From NCBI GenBank assembly GCA_033977485.1, contig CM066989.1, positions 36,086,595-36,150,594 of the forward strand: 64,000 bases of DNA. Direction: 5' to 3'. Source of the DNA: Hydrangea macrophylla. Its lineage: Eukaryota > Streptophyta > Magnoliopsida > Cornales > Hydrangeaceae. Made by a program: the position numbers and the translations under genes. The stretch's first letter is position 1. The number at the start of each line of letters is the position of its first letter. The notes beneath the pieces are model-generated. The model searched no databases. It was not told where the DNA came from and was given only the letters and a program-made list of their open reading frames with translations. Shown here in pieces: positions 33,340 to 43,498 of this stretch.

Positions 33340-34647
33340 GGGACAATCCTTTCACACCTTACCTAACCTAACGGATACTCCCAAGGGCGAAACGGCATTA
33401 AGGGTCGGCTCAAGTGCTAGGGGTAGCAATCCCAAATCACGTACCATCTTAATAGCTATGAAAGAACGGGCGGCACCGGTATCAAACAAAGCTCTAACTT
33501 GATAGTGAAATAAAATGAGTGTACCTTCCAAGTTCTGCTGTTCCTCAGCATTGTACCCTGCATTGTTAGGGATGATGGCATTCACCCTAACCTGTCCTTG
33601 CTGTCCTTGAGCAGGCGCCCCATAGTAGCCTCCACGTGGTGCTCGACAATCCTTGCTTATGTGACCAGGCTTGTTACAGTTACGGCAGACAAGGTCATTA
33701 CGATAGTTGGTATTGGGGGCTGTGCAATACCTTGCAATATGTCCGGGTACTCCACAGTTGAAACATCCATCAGTGTTCTGTCGCTGGGCGGCGGGCTGTG
33801 CCTGAGGTGGTCCTCGCTGTTGATTCTGTTGTCGAGGAAAATTAGCTAGGGGCTTCCTTGTCCCATCCCATGTGCGCTTGGTTCCCTGATAGTTGTTGGT
33901 CTGGGGTTTCCATCCTTGATTGTTCCTTGATGATTGCGCGGGAAAGTTCCTTGGTTGGAAGGTCCTGGGTGGAGGTTGATTCGCTTGTGGTCCTTGCACA
34001 GGGTAAGCATCCTTTTCCAAACTTGAAGCAAGACGGACAATCCCTTCAAACGACTGGCCCAGATGGCCTATCATCATGTGCCGAAGGTGGGGGTTGAGTC
34101 CTTGGTGAAATCGCTTGACCTTCTTGGCGGAGGTGTCTATCATATGCGAAGCGAAACGGGAAAGTCGCTCGAATTGTGTGGTATACTCCCTGACTGTCCA
34201 GTTTCCTTGGGTTAGACTCAGGAAATTCCTCTCTTGTTGGTCTCTTTTGTCCTCAGGGAAATACTTTTCGAGAAATCGAGTCTTGAATGCTTCCCAAGGC
34301 ATTCTCCTTGCAGCGTCAATCCCAATCGTGGCTCTCTCGGCCTCCCACCAGTCCGCAGCGGAGTAAGTCAGTTGAAATGCGGCTAGACGTCTCTTGTCAA
34401 GCTCACTGCACTCCAGGGCTTCAAAGATTAGCTCCAACTCTCGTATCCATTGCTCTGCTTTCCAGGGCTCTGCCATGCCGTCGAACTTCTCGGGTCGCAG
34501 GCCACGAAATTGTTCCAATAGCTTATCGCCTGCCTGTCTTGGGGGGACAATGTGGTTGTTGCTGTTGTTATTGGTGGCATGATTGTAGGTATCGCCGATG
34601 TGCTCCATTCGTTGCATGAAAGCTTCGAAGACTCCGGTTGGGTCCAT
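33340..34647 (-). pseudogene. gag (with protease start) of the chromovirus
   Basis: The start ATG is at 34647 (MDPTGVFEAFMQRMEHIG). The capsid-like core has FDGMAEPWKAEQWIRELELI and so on, with ADWWEAE and REYTTQFERLSRFA, typical of Retrotrans_gag. A Gln/Pro/Arg-rich linker follows, then two CCHC knuckles, CFNCGVPGHIARYC and CRNCNKPGHISKDC, for RNA binding. Protease begins in the same frame with VRALFDTGAARSFIA, whose catalytic Asp is near residue 389. A stop at about 33352-33354 ends the 431-codon frame; the downstream protease continues in the same frame. Gag forms the particle that packages the element RNA. Confidence 0.92.
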
Positions 34648-35101
34648 ACCCTCGGGAATGGGTGCTTCCAGTCATGCTTGGTTCCTTGTGGGTTCCACCA
34701 TAGTGATCCGTGTGAGGTGTACCTATGAAGGACCTAACGATTAGCGGACAATCTTCACGGGGAAATGACCATAATTAAATAACAGACAACATAACATGGA
34801 TCAAAATCACAACCATAACATAATAATGAGACGATAACAGAAATACCCAAGAGAAACGATCTGCCATATATATATATACCCAAAAGATGTACAGCGGAGT
34901 ACACAACAGATCATCTGTGTACCGCGTAGTACATGGTCCTATACAAGATCTAAACAAAAGGAAAGATATACACAAGACCACTACTGGTGGCTACCTATAC
35001 AAAAAGGCTATGGTCCATAGCTGTCTATATAAGCGTCAAAAGTAAGTGGACAACATGTCCTAAAGTCAAACGTAAAAGTCTAAGTCCTAAAGGTACTGGA
35101 C
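34648..35101 (-). other. Gap between the extra ORF and gag of the chromovirus
   Basis: This 454-bp non-coding stretch, A/T-rich on both sides, contains no recognisable domain. It could hold a splice acceptor or a re-initiation region for gag; neither is demonstrated. Confidence 0.4.
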
Positions 35102-36073
35102 TCAAAAGTTGTCCACATCGGATCCATAGATGGAAGCCTCGTCCTCTGGGGCAACCTCAGATAAAACATCATCCTCATCCATATCATCGTCATCCATCAT
35201 GTCCTCATCCTCTATCACAACATCCTCAATCAGCTCGGGTCCATCATGCTCTACAACAGCTCCCAAATCCCCTGCGTCAGCGGCCATGTCAGCCTGGGCT
35301 GCATCAAATGCGGCTGCAAGTGCCTCAGCCTGTACCATAGCTTGTGCCAACTTCGGTGCTCCAATCTCAAATCCATGGGGATGTGCAGCCATCTCTGCAG
35401 CCCACTCAACTGCCAACTGTGCTATAACTCCTCCTGGTAAGACTGGTACTACTGCATCATCACCTGCGTCATCATCTGCGGCTACCTCCTCCTCCCCTAT
35501 CAGATAACCCTCTGCAACTACAATATCTACACCAACTGGCAAGTCCATACCGGCTGGGTCCTCGGGGTCCTCCTCCTCCGGATCATACTCCGACTCCTTG
35601 TCATTGGTGTCCTCGTCCTCCTCATCCTCCATCTCCTCATCGTCATCCTCTGGCTCATCATCGCCATCGCTCTCATCATCATCCTCCGGATCCTCATCTG
35701 CTGGGCGTGCATCAGCCATGTCCTCCTCCGGTGGGGGTGGAGGTGTCTGGGGTGGTGGCTCTGTCGGGGGTGGTGGAGGCGCTGTTCTAACTTCTGCAAG
35801 TAGAACCTGGTTTGAAGAACGGTCTCGTAACATCAGTAAAGAATCCTCCTCGATGCATTTGAAGGTCTCCTTGCGGTAGATCATCTCCCGACGTATCACT
35901 TCTGGGTCCTGGGTCCCAAATCTCTGCTGCTCAATCCGCATGTCCCGCTCTGTCTCTGCAATAGCTCTCTGCCTAACCTTCCAGGCGTAGTACTGTGGAT
36001 CTGCTGGCGCAATACTCCTCTCATACACATAGTGTCCTCCAAACTCGTCTTGAACGAACAGCGGCGGTGCCAT
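35102..36073 (-). CDS. Extra acidic ORF between PBS and gag of the chromovirus, unknown function
   Basis: I do not recognise this 323-codon protein. It starts 118 bp inside the PBS (ATG at 36073), in sense with gag-pol. Residues 1-75 are charged but balanced (VYERSIAPADPQYYAWKVRQ onward). Residues ~97-115 are Pro-rich, ~120-175 almost all Asp/Glu (DDDESDGDDEPEDDDEE), ~205-275 Ala-rich and probably helical, and the C-terminus has a second acidic run (DEDMMDDDDMDEDD). There is no signal peptide or membrane segment. The frame is uninterrupted, although gag-pol has several stops and a shift. A leader ORF before gag is known in Ogre elements, but I am not aware of it as a standard chromovirus part. 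The low-complexity Glu/Asp codons reduce stop chances, so openness alone is weak evidence. Confidence 0.6.
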   Translation of the reverse strand: MAPPLFVQDEFGGHYVYERSIAPADPQYYAWKVRQRAIAETERDMRIEQQRFGTQDPEVIRREMIYRKETFKCIEEDSLLMLRDRSSNQVLLAEVRTAPPPPPTEPPPQTPPPPPEEDMADARPADEDPEDDDESDGDDEPEDDDEEMEDEEDEDTNDKESEYDPEEEDPEDPAGMDLPVGVDIVVAEGYLIGEEEVAADDDAGDDAVVPVLPGGVIAQLAVEWAAEMAAHPHGFEIGAPKLAQAMVQAEALAAAFDAAQADMAADAGDLGAVVEHDGPELIEDVVIEDEDMMDDDDMDEDDVLSEVAPEDEASIYGSDVDNF

Positions 36074-36191
36074 GCTACCTGAAAAGGGACTACCTTAAGT
36101 CAGAACTATTCTTAATACTCATCTATAGAATCTCAAGGTTCTAGGACCAGATGGTGTGGGACAATCTGTGAGGAAAAAGGTATACAACCTA

Positions 36192-36204
36192 GGCTCTGAT
36201 ACCA
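36192..36204 (-). promoter_or_regulatory. Primer binding site of the chromovirus (initiator-Met tRNA)
   Basis: The minus strand reads TGGTATCAGAGCC, the classic complement to the plant initiator tRNA 3' end. It lies seven bases inside the 5' LTR. Confidence 0.95.
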
Positions 36205-36211
36205 AAAATCC

Positions 36212-38518
36212 TGTCACGCCCCGGAACGGCAAAAATAGAGAAAAATAAATTTCCTTTTTGGGTCCAAAGGCAGCGACGGGTGAAGTCACATGATTGTCCA
36301 CACCACGCAGTACTAAGCAACAAGAAGTAATAGTGTAACAAGAATGAAGTCTAGGTTCTAATCATAATGTAACATAAAGTCAACAGAAGTTACTAACTAT
36401 TACACATCAGAGTCTTGAATCAAATATAAGACAACGGAAGTACAAATGCCAAGGCAACATATGCCTGACTACAAAAAGGGTTCTAAAACGGTAAAGACAA
36501 TTAGCTACAATTCTAGTCTAGTCTTCAGTTGGCGTAAAGGTAGTCCTCGGCGTAGTAGTCTTCTTCGGTCGGACCTCCGTCAGGGAAATCCTCCACAGGG
36601 ACTCCGTCACCGGCATAGTAGTCTTCTCCTGCAGGCCCTTCACCTGTATAGTCATAACCAGGGTGCGCTGGAACGTAGAAATGTCCAGCGGCATAAACGT
36701 CGTCAGCTTAATGAAAGCTGAGTGAGTTAGATACTAACAGGGTATCAACTATTGAAGTTATCACAAGTTATAAATAGTAACCAAATTAGAATTCAGTAAG
36801 GGTAACTCCTTTAATCAAACCAATGATCCGATTACTGACGTCTTACTCATTTTAAGATCGACAACGCGTCCTGATAGGGGAACAGACTAGACAGTAGTTC
36901 AACTCTATAACACACCATTGCTCATCCACCGCTTTTAAGAACATATGCACAGTTCACCGCATGTCATGGATACTACGTTGGTCCATCCCCCGCTTTTAAG
37001 AACATATGCACAGTTTACCGCATGTCAGGGATATAACACTTTAAGCAACAGTACATCATTCTATGCCACGACTTAGCGACGTCTACCAGTGATCACGGTC
37101 CACCGCATGTCATAGACACCTTCGTCTGTCTACTGCTTTTAAGAACATATGATCAGATTATCTGACTATCTTAGGGCAAATGGTCCGGTTCATCGCAAGT
37201 CATAGACACCTTCGTCTGTCTACCGCTTTTAAGAACATATGATCGACCAAAGCCCGCCCACGTAAATTTCCCGAATCTTAGCAAACCTACTTAAGTTCAA
37301 CTCTATCACCGATACATGACAATCCCAATGTGGCCCGACTACTCTGAATGAAATGAACGTTAACTCCAAAGGATTCATGACTATTCCGTTATCTAACATT
37401 ATAAAGATTATCCGTTAGTCTTGTTGTTACTACGACCCTACGCTGCATTAACTCGTTATCATGCCTGTATTACAATAATAAAGCATGCTGGGAAATACTG
37501 AACAGTAAATAAACAACTAAACAGTTATTATAAGAAAATAGTATTCTGAAACTTCCAATCGATTGGTATAGAGGTTCAATCGATTAGTATAAAAGTGGCA
37601 TCAATCGATTGGAAAAAGATTCAATCGATTAGTATAAAAGTAGTGTCAATCGATTGGAAAAAGGTTCAATCGATTGGATCACAATCCATGCCAATCGATT
37701 GCATAAAGTGTCAATCGATTGGAACCTGAAAGATGTCAATCGATTGCATAAAGTGTCAATCGATTGGAACCTGAAAGATGTCAATCGATTGGTAAGAGTA
37801 CCAATCGATTGATACTTCGTCTTCTTCACAGTGAAGACTAGCCAGCAACATATAAACGGAAATACATGGTTTCTACATCTCTTCTTTATTAAAACAAGTC
37901 CTAACATCAATGTAAGGCTACCAAGTGAGTTTAAAACTCACCTTAGGCGTTAAGGGCGTGTTTGGGAACGTGTATTGAAGCTTGGAGCTTCAATGGTGGC
38001 TCCTCCCTCTCTCTCTAGTTCTTTGTCTTCTCTCTTATCTTTCTCCTTCTTTTCTTCTTCTTTCTGGTCTTCTTCTTCTTCCTCTTCAATCTCTGTGTGT
38101 GTGTGTGAGTGAATAGGTGTATATATGTGTATATATATATATATATGAGTGTATATATATAAAATACACACACAAGACTCTCCCTCTCACTCTCTCTGAT
38201 TTCTGTAAACAGAAATCTGCCCAAAATGGGCTGGTATATATATAGAGAAAGTGTTCACGTGGCCTCTCCCCAGCCAGAGCAAAAGAATCTGCCCAGCTGC
38301 CTCCAATCGATTGGCATAAGTGTCAATCGATTGATAAAATCAATCGATTGGTATAAAGTTCAATCGATTGGTATCCAAAATAAGGCAATCGATTGGAAAA
38401 CTTGTCAATCGATTGGTATCCAAATTATACCAAGGGTAAGGCCAGGCTCATACAAGTATTAAAAGAAACATACAGGGTCTTATTCACATAATATATTACA
38501 AAAATACAGGGTATTACA
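36212..38518 (-). repeat. 5' LTR of the chromovirus (2,307 bp)
   Basis: It starts TGTCACGCCCCGG and ends GGGTATTACA on the plus strand, matching 27976-30140 with few substitutions. It has an extra ~140 bp at about 37853-38000 and an 18-copy CAATCGATTG array (37555-37815 and 38303-38420). It should contain the element promoter, transcribed leftward. Confidence 0.94.
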
Positions 38519-38619
38519 GTAGACCCAAAAACCTTTACCTCGGGGGCGCTGCCCCCGAACCCACGTATAATCTAGGGCGCCCCTGACCAAAAATCCTGGG
38601 TCCGCCCCTGCGTAAATCC

Positions 38620-39045
38620 TTCAAACATTGGTTTTGAAACTTATTGCAAAAAAAGGTGAAGGAATGTTGGAGTTATTTTCAAAATAAAGAACAAGGGAGA
38701 GTGGTTTTGGGCTTACTTTGTAAAGGGACAATTGCTTATAAAGAGAAGAGTAATGAGCTTGTACATAGAAGGAAGTTGCTAGCTTTTTTAAGTTAGGCCT
38801 AATTACACCTACATACTTATACTATACTAGTGTTTTCAATTGGATACATTTTTTTTTGTTCAATCGAACCCTTGGATATAAAAAAAATCGTCCAATCAGA
38901 CCCAAAAGGCTGATGCCGTCGGTTTATTCTAATAAAAATTTTCAAGTGAATTGAGCGTAATGCTTACTGATAAATGAAGGTGATTGTGAATGGGTTTTAT
39001 GATTCATTGTTTATTGTTTATTGATGTTCTTTCTATTATTAGCAT
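38620..39045. other. Non-coding stretch, nothing recognised
   Basis: A/T-rich sequence with no supported gene. Confidence 0.4.
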
Positions 39046-39153
39046 TTAGAACTGCATGGTGTGGATAATTCAGTGACTTCACCAGTCATTGCCTTTGGAC
39101 CCAAAAAAGAAATTTTATTTTTCCCTATTTTTGCCGTTCCGAGGGTGTGACAG
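39046..39153 (+). repeat. LTR 3'-end fragment of the chromovirus family
   Basis: It is the reverse complement of the first ~100 bp of the chromovirus LTRs as written on the plus strand: CACCAGTCATTGCCTTTGGA, then TTTTTGCCGTTCCGAGGGTG and TGACA at the end. The rest of that LTR is not recognisable upstream, so it is truncated or old. Confidence 0.78.
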
Positions 39154-40009
39154 TTATTAATCCATGTTTCTAATTATTGTCATTCACTAAACATATAGCT
39201 TATATATTGTAGTAGTTATTGAATAATCATTGTAGGTGAACATGTCGGTGAGGACCCGAAGAAGTGATTAGACGGGCATGGGCGAGTACGGGGGCTGTGG
39301 AGTAGCTTTATGTTTACTTCCTTGTTTTATGTTTAAACTTGTTCTTGTAATATATTGTATTGACATCAAACCGGATTTGGTTTTTGCAATAACTTAGGTT
39401 GAAGACTCGTGTTAATTGTAATAACGTTAACTCGTGTTTATATAAGTCATTAATGTTGGTTTTAGGGTCACGTTCTTTAGGAGTTGTATGTGTTTGGTTT
39501 GGGTTTAGAACTAGTTTTACTGTGGAATTGGCTCTGTTGTCAAAAGCAATCGACTGCACCTTAGACCAGTCGACCGGATTCGTGTATGATTTGTAGTCAG
39601 GTTTCTGTTTTCCCAAACCAGTCGTCTGGTAATGTTTTAATAGATGACTGGATCTATATTCTTAAAGCTGAGCTTTCTGGAACATGAATATACTCAACCG
39701 GATATGTACCAATCGACCGAACTTGACACTACCCTCTGCAAACTTAGTCGACCGGACATGGGTCAGTCAACTAGATTGGATCTCTAAGATTTCATGCTCT
39801 CTGTAGTTTCCAAAACAGTCGACTAGGTCTCCGATCAGTCGATTGGATTTCTGATTTCAAAATAAAATGTTTCTATAAGAATTTTAAATGGGAAAACTTT
39901 TATAAGTTTGTAGTTTATGGTTCTTATGGAATCCCTGGGGTATTGTACGTGTCTTGGCGGCGTGCCACATGTCCTAGAGCTATATAGGTTGTTTCGGGGT
40001 GTGACAGAT
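39154..40009 (+). repeat. Diverged LTR fragment with CAGTCGACTG-type palindromes
   Basis: It ends TTTCGGGGTGTGACA like the chromovirus LTR. Between 39545 and 39850 there are about nine copies of a YAGTCGACYGG motif (some mutated). This is the same layout as the CAATCGATTG arrays, with a changed outer pair. No coding domain is present. Confidence 0.55.
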
Positions 40010-40291
40010 TATGATCTAATTCAGTCCAAGTGGCTATTTGGAAAACCAAAGAATCGATTCTATGATTCATAAGTAAGCTATTTCTAAAGGGTAATAATAT
40101 TGTAAGCAGCTTCTTATGTAAGACTTGGATGTTTTAAATTTCTGCTTCCGCTGAACTTAGTCACTTTCTCATATCACATTATTGTTATAAGTATGTTTGG
40201 ACAATCAGGTGACACTCACAACCAGTCACGTGTCTACGAACCCATAAAGGAAATTTATTTTTTCCTATTTTTGGTACTTCGAGGCGTGACA
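40010..40291 (+). repeat. LTR 3'-end fragment of the chromovirus family
   Basis: It ends with CACAACCAGTCACGTGTCTA, then TTTTTCCTATTTTTGGTACT and TCGAGGCGTGACA, which parallels the end of the chromovirus LTR. The upstream limit is uncertain. Confidence 0.65.
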
Positions 40292-40740
40292 GTACAAGCA
40301 TTCACACTTTATTCTTATCAAAATTTTCCTTTTCGGTTTATCAAAATAAATTTCCTCTAATTCTCCATTAAAAAATGCGTTTTAAACATCAATTTCATGA
40401 GTGTGTAAATCACAAATAGTAACAACTACTAATAATAATGAATGTAGCGCGTGTAAAAAAGGAGAATAGGTATCTAGAACGTCAATATATCCTTTTGTTT
40501 TAGTTTTAAGAGCCTTAGCTACTACAGTAGCGTCACACCTTTTAATAGAAGTAGCGTCACACCTTTTAATAGAACCATCGGAGTTAAAAAACTTTTTAGC
40601 GCTCCATCTACTCCTTATCATGTGACACTCAAATGATAAATCCACAAGTTCTAAAAAATAATAAGAACTAATATAATCCATCTCAACTTGAATGGTTTCA
40701 TTCAGAACGTATAAAACTCACTTTCAAAAACTTTTTAGCA
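40292..40740 (-). pseudogene. Ty1/copia RT relic
   Basis: On the minus strand the frame holds LELVDLSFECHM, RWSAKKFFNSDGSIKRCDAT, VVAKALKTKTKG, DTYSPF and HTHEIDV followed by a stop and N-A-F-F-N-G-E-L-E-E. This is the copia RT entry region (KWVFKRKFNSDGSIKR..., DTYSPV, IHQMDVKTAFLNGELEE) in decayed form. A 24-bp piece (encoding SIKRCDAT) is duplicated in tandem at about 40525-40575. No other copia part was found next to it. Confidence 0.8.
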
Positions 40741-41040
40741 CGTAATTCTCTTTACTCTTTCATGGTTCAGATAATATGTCATGATCTCTATCATGCATTC
40801 TGTATTCAATATCTATAGATGAGACAAAAATCAGGAGGTGAGAACCCCCACTATTCCTCAATTTTAAAGAGAATTACATGCTCATAAAAATTAGCATCAA
40901 TAGACTCAAAATCACATACATAAAAATCTACAAGCATTACTACTAAATGCATGTCCCAAAATGCATGTTCTACGGCTCTACGTACTAGCAATCCTCTTAG
41001 GATTACAAAATCTTTATCATAAGTCAATAACCCAATATTC

Positions 41041-41080
<40 letters not shown>
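41041..41080. repeat. (TAA)n microsatellite
   Basis: About 13 TAA units in a row, then TTGG. Confidence 0.96.
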
Positions 41081-42099
41081 TGGATTTTCCTCAAATATTT
41101 GAAACATCTTAATTTGACCTCGAATAAATAAAATTATTGTGAGTCAAAGTTATAGGGTCAAGAGAATATACATATTCTCGCAAACCTATCATACCCAATG
41201 ATTTCTCAATCCCAAAATGATAAATATAAACTATATAAATACACACCATCATGGGCTTGGGCATGAAAAAATCAAACTATGTTCCAGTACACACGAGCTT
41301 GGAATTCAGGAGCATCCCTTGTCTTATTTAATTAGACATTGAATTTCTTCTCAAACCAAAACAAAAAAATATTACTCCTATTTTTATTTGGTTCTAGTGG
41401 CATCCCATGTGCACTAAGTCAAAAAGTTTTCTTTCTCCTCTATATCCCAATGTGACTAACTCTCAAGATCTCACCCTTATCTTACTCTCTCCCTCTCTCA
41501 TTCTTTCTTCTCTGTCAATCTGCGAGAGTGAGAGTTTCCTCTCCCCATGGCTCTTACTTTTTCCTTCATTTTATGAAAGTGGTAGAAGTAACCAGATTAC
41601 AAAGGGGTGGTCGAACATTCACAAGAGAATAAGTGGGATTTAACAAAATTTGTTTAAATCCACTAATCCAATCCTATAGCCATACACTACTATTTGGCCT
41701 CTCCACAACTCAAGAGTAAAAATGAGGTTTTCATCTATTTATCAAGAATCATGAATATATGTGCAAATCCTTACAAATATATGGAAACAAAAAAATAAAG
41801 ATTACAAATCATGAGCATACATGGTTATCATATCTACATATAATATACGCACACACACACCTCTGTTATCCCATCTCCCAATAATGAAAGCTTATTTCTA
41901 TCGCATTAAGGTGAACAAATTTTTTTTTTTTCCAGAAATTCAAAGTACCAATTTCTTTGTAGTCGCAAAAAAATAGCATTTCCTGACTCCAATTCTTAAA
42001 GTGAAGAATCTCAAAGTTTTAAAAATAAAGGTTTGTTGATATCTGGGGACTGGGAGGATGATCCACGAATAAATGGCAAAAGAAAAAAACGTCTTAAAA

Positions 42100-42134
42100 A
42101 CCTTCACCTTCACCTTCACCTTCACCTTCACCTT
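42100..42134. repeat. (CTTCAC)n short tandem repeat
   Basis: About six units of CTTCAC. Confidence 0.93.
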
Positions 42135-43244
42135 CGTCCGAGGCTGAGATATGGTTACTGATTACCCTTTGGCCCAAATTGACACTTTAAAATCTTTGGG
42201 TTTGGGTGAGTGAGTTCGCAGTTTATCTGTTTGTGTTTTGGTCTAAAAGAGTTGGCATTTTAATTAAATTTTGGAATTTTGATTTTAGCACACAAACACA
42301 AAGAGGACAGACCAATGTGGAAAAACCTTAATTAGGACAACTACACAATAATGTGAGAAACAATCTTGACAAATATATAAACTTTGTAACAACCATGCTT
42401 TTTCTATATAACAAAGTTCGAAAATCCATTTTAAATTTTTTGTTTCCTTCATTAATCCTAATTTCTACGAAAAATTAAAGAGTATTGCTGAAATAAATAT
42501 TTTCATATGGCTTCTTTGATTTGAAAATGGGAAAAAAAGTTCTTATAAACATGTATGTATGCTCCTGAATTTACCACATTATACTAAATGTGGCAAATTT
42601 TGAATCATATATATATATATATATTTTAATATCAGCCTGATGAAATGGGTAGGGGGTTGAGAATCTTACCCAAATTTAGTTAAGTAGTGACATACTAGGT
42701 AATTTGTTTCCTCCGAATTGTTTAGTAAATTATTTAGAATTCAAAGAAATAATCGATCAAATTAAACAATTGTCAGCATTAAATTACTTTTTTGTTTTTT
42801 TAGGAGAATATTGCATTATTTGCATTTCAAAATGACCTTTCTTTTCAACCACCGCAACTTATTTCGTTCGTCCTTATGTAATTTGTTCCAGAAACGTGAT
42901 TGGACCACGTGTGTTAAGCATTGTTTTTATGTACGTACATGTGAATGGACCGAAATGCTGTCCTAAAAAAATAAAGATGACGTAATATTCATCATTTGGC
43001 AAAAATGCATCTCAATTTGTTGTCTTGATCATTTGGCATGTGTGGTGCAAGCATCATAAGATGGTCCATGATATGCAGGAATAGGAAAACAAAGGGGGGC
43101 AGGTTTCTTTAAATTAACACAGTTTCAAATACAGGGCAGACAGTAGTGACTTGGTCAAATGCCTAAAATGAGCGAATGGATGAGAGAGATATAATCTTAT
43201 AAGAGTTAGTTATGTCTGTTGGGATTCCAGTTCCACCTGGCCAG

Positions 43245-43246
<2 letters not shown>

Positions 43247-43293
<47 letters not shown>
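43247..43293. repeat. (GA)n tract upstream of the kinase gene
   Basis: This GA microsatellite of about 23 units ends roughly 205 bp before the start codon at 43499. GA/CT tracts are frequent in plant promoters and 5' UTRs; a regulatory role here is only a possibility. Confidence 0.9.
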
Positions 43294-43297
<4 letters not shown>

Positions 43298-43498
43298 TCC
43301 CTGGTCCTTGTTTTTCCCCCCTTTTCTCATCAAAACCTGAGGGCAAGTGTAGTGGTCGTGCTGGTGGCTGAAGGCGGTGAATGTGGTGGTTCTCAGCGGC
43401 ACTAACCTCTGAGTTTCCACCATGTTCAATAAGATCTAGTTGACAATTAAGCCCATAGATATATACATATCTCTGTGCAACTTAATCTTGATGTCCGT

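Larger units (their letters stand above)
27976..38518 (-). mobile_element. Chromovirus-type Ty3/gypsy LTR retrotransposon, full length
   Basis: The LTRs are at 27976-30140 and 36212-38518, with perfect GTAGA target duplications at 27971-27975 and 38519-38523. The PBS complementary to initiator-Met tRNA is at 36192-36204. On the minus strand the order is extra acidic ORF, gag with two CCHC knuckles, protease, RT, RNase H, integrase and a C-terminal chromodomain-like region. The domain set and chromodomain place it among plant chromoviruses; long LTRs and the knuckle pair resemble Tekay/Del, an inference. Stops at the gag-protease junction, before the RT core and in the chromodomain, plus one frameshift, make it inactive. 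The LTRs look highly similar, so insertion is fairly recent. Confidence 0.94.
27637..38610. mobile_element. Small DNA element with 'GGCGGACCCA'-like end, split by the chromovirus
   Basis: Two parts, 27637-27975 and 38524-38610, become one ~430-bp unit when the gypsy element and one GTAGA are removed. The flanks CGTAAATCC at 27628-27636 and 38611-38619 are a perfect 9-bp duplication. The left part has GCACAGGCCCCCCCTGGAT and related repeats; the right part has CGGGGGCGCTGCCCCCGAAC and ends TCCGCCCCTG. Similar phrases recur near 45520-45610, 51900-51990 and 53890-54670. There is no coding sequence. The 9-bp TSD suggests a Mutator-like origin, not proven. Confidence 0.68.
40741..43246. other. 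Intergenic stretch upstream of the kinase gene
   Basis: No gene is supported. It contains a (TAA)n tract at 41041-41080, a CTTCAC hexamer repeat at about 42100-42134 and several A/T microsatellites. Confidence 0.5.

Noticed and set aside
35130..35879. Ser-rich plus-strand frames of up to 125 codons
   Set aside because: They are antisense shadows of the acidic leader ORF (Asp/Glu codons read as Ser/Ile on the other strand).
41407..41643. 78-codon frame with hydrophobic N-terminus
   Set aside because: It has no recognisable domain, sits in CT-rich sequence and shows no gene context.
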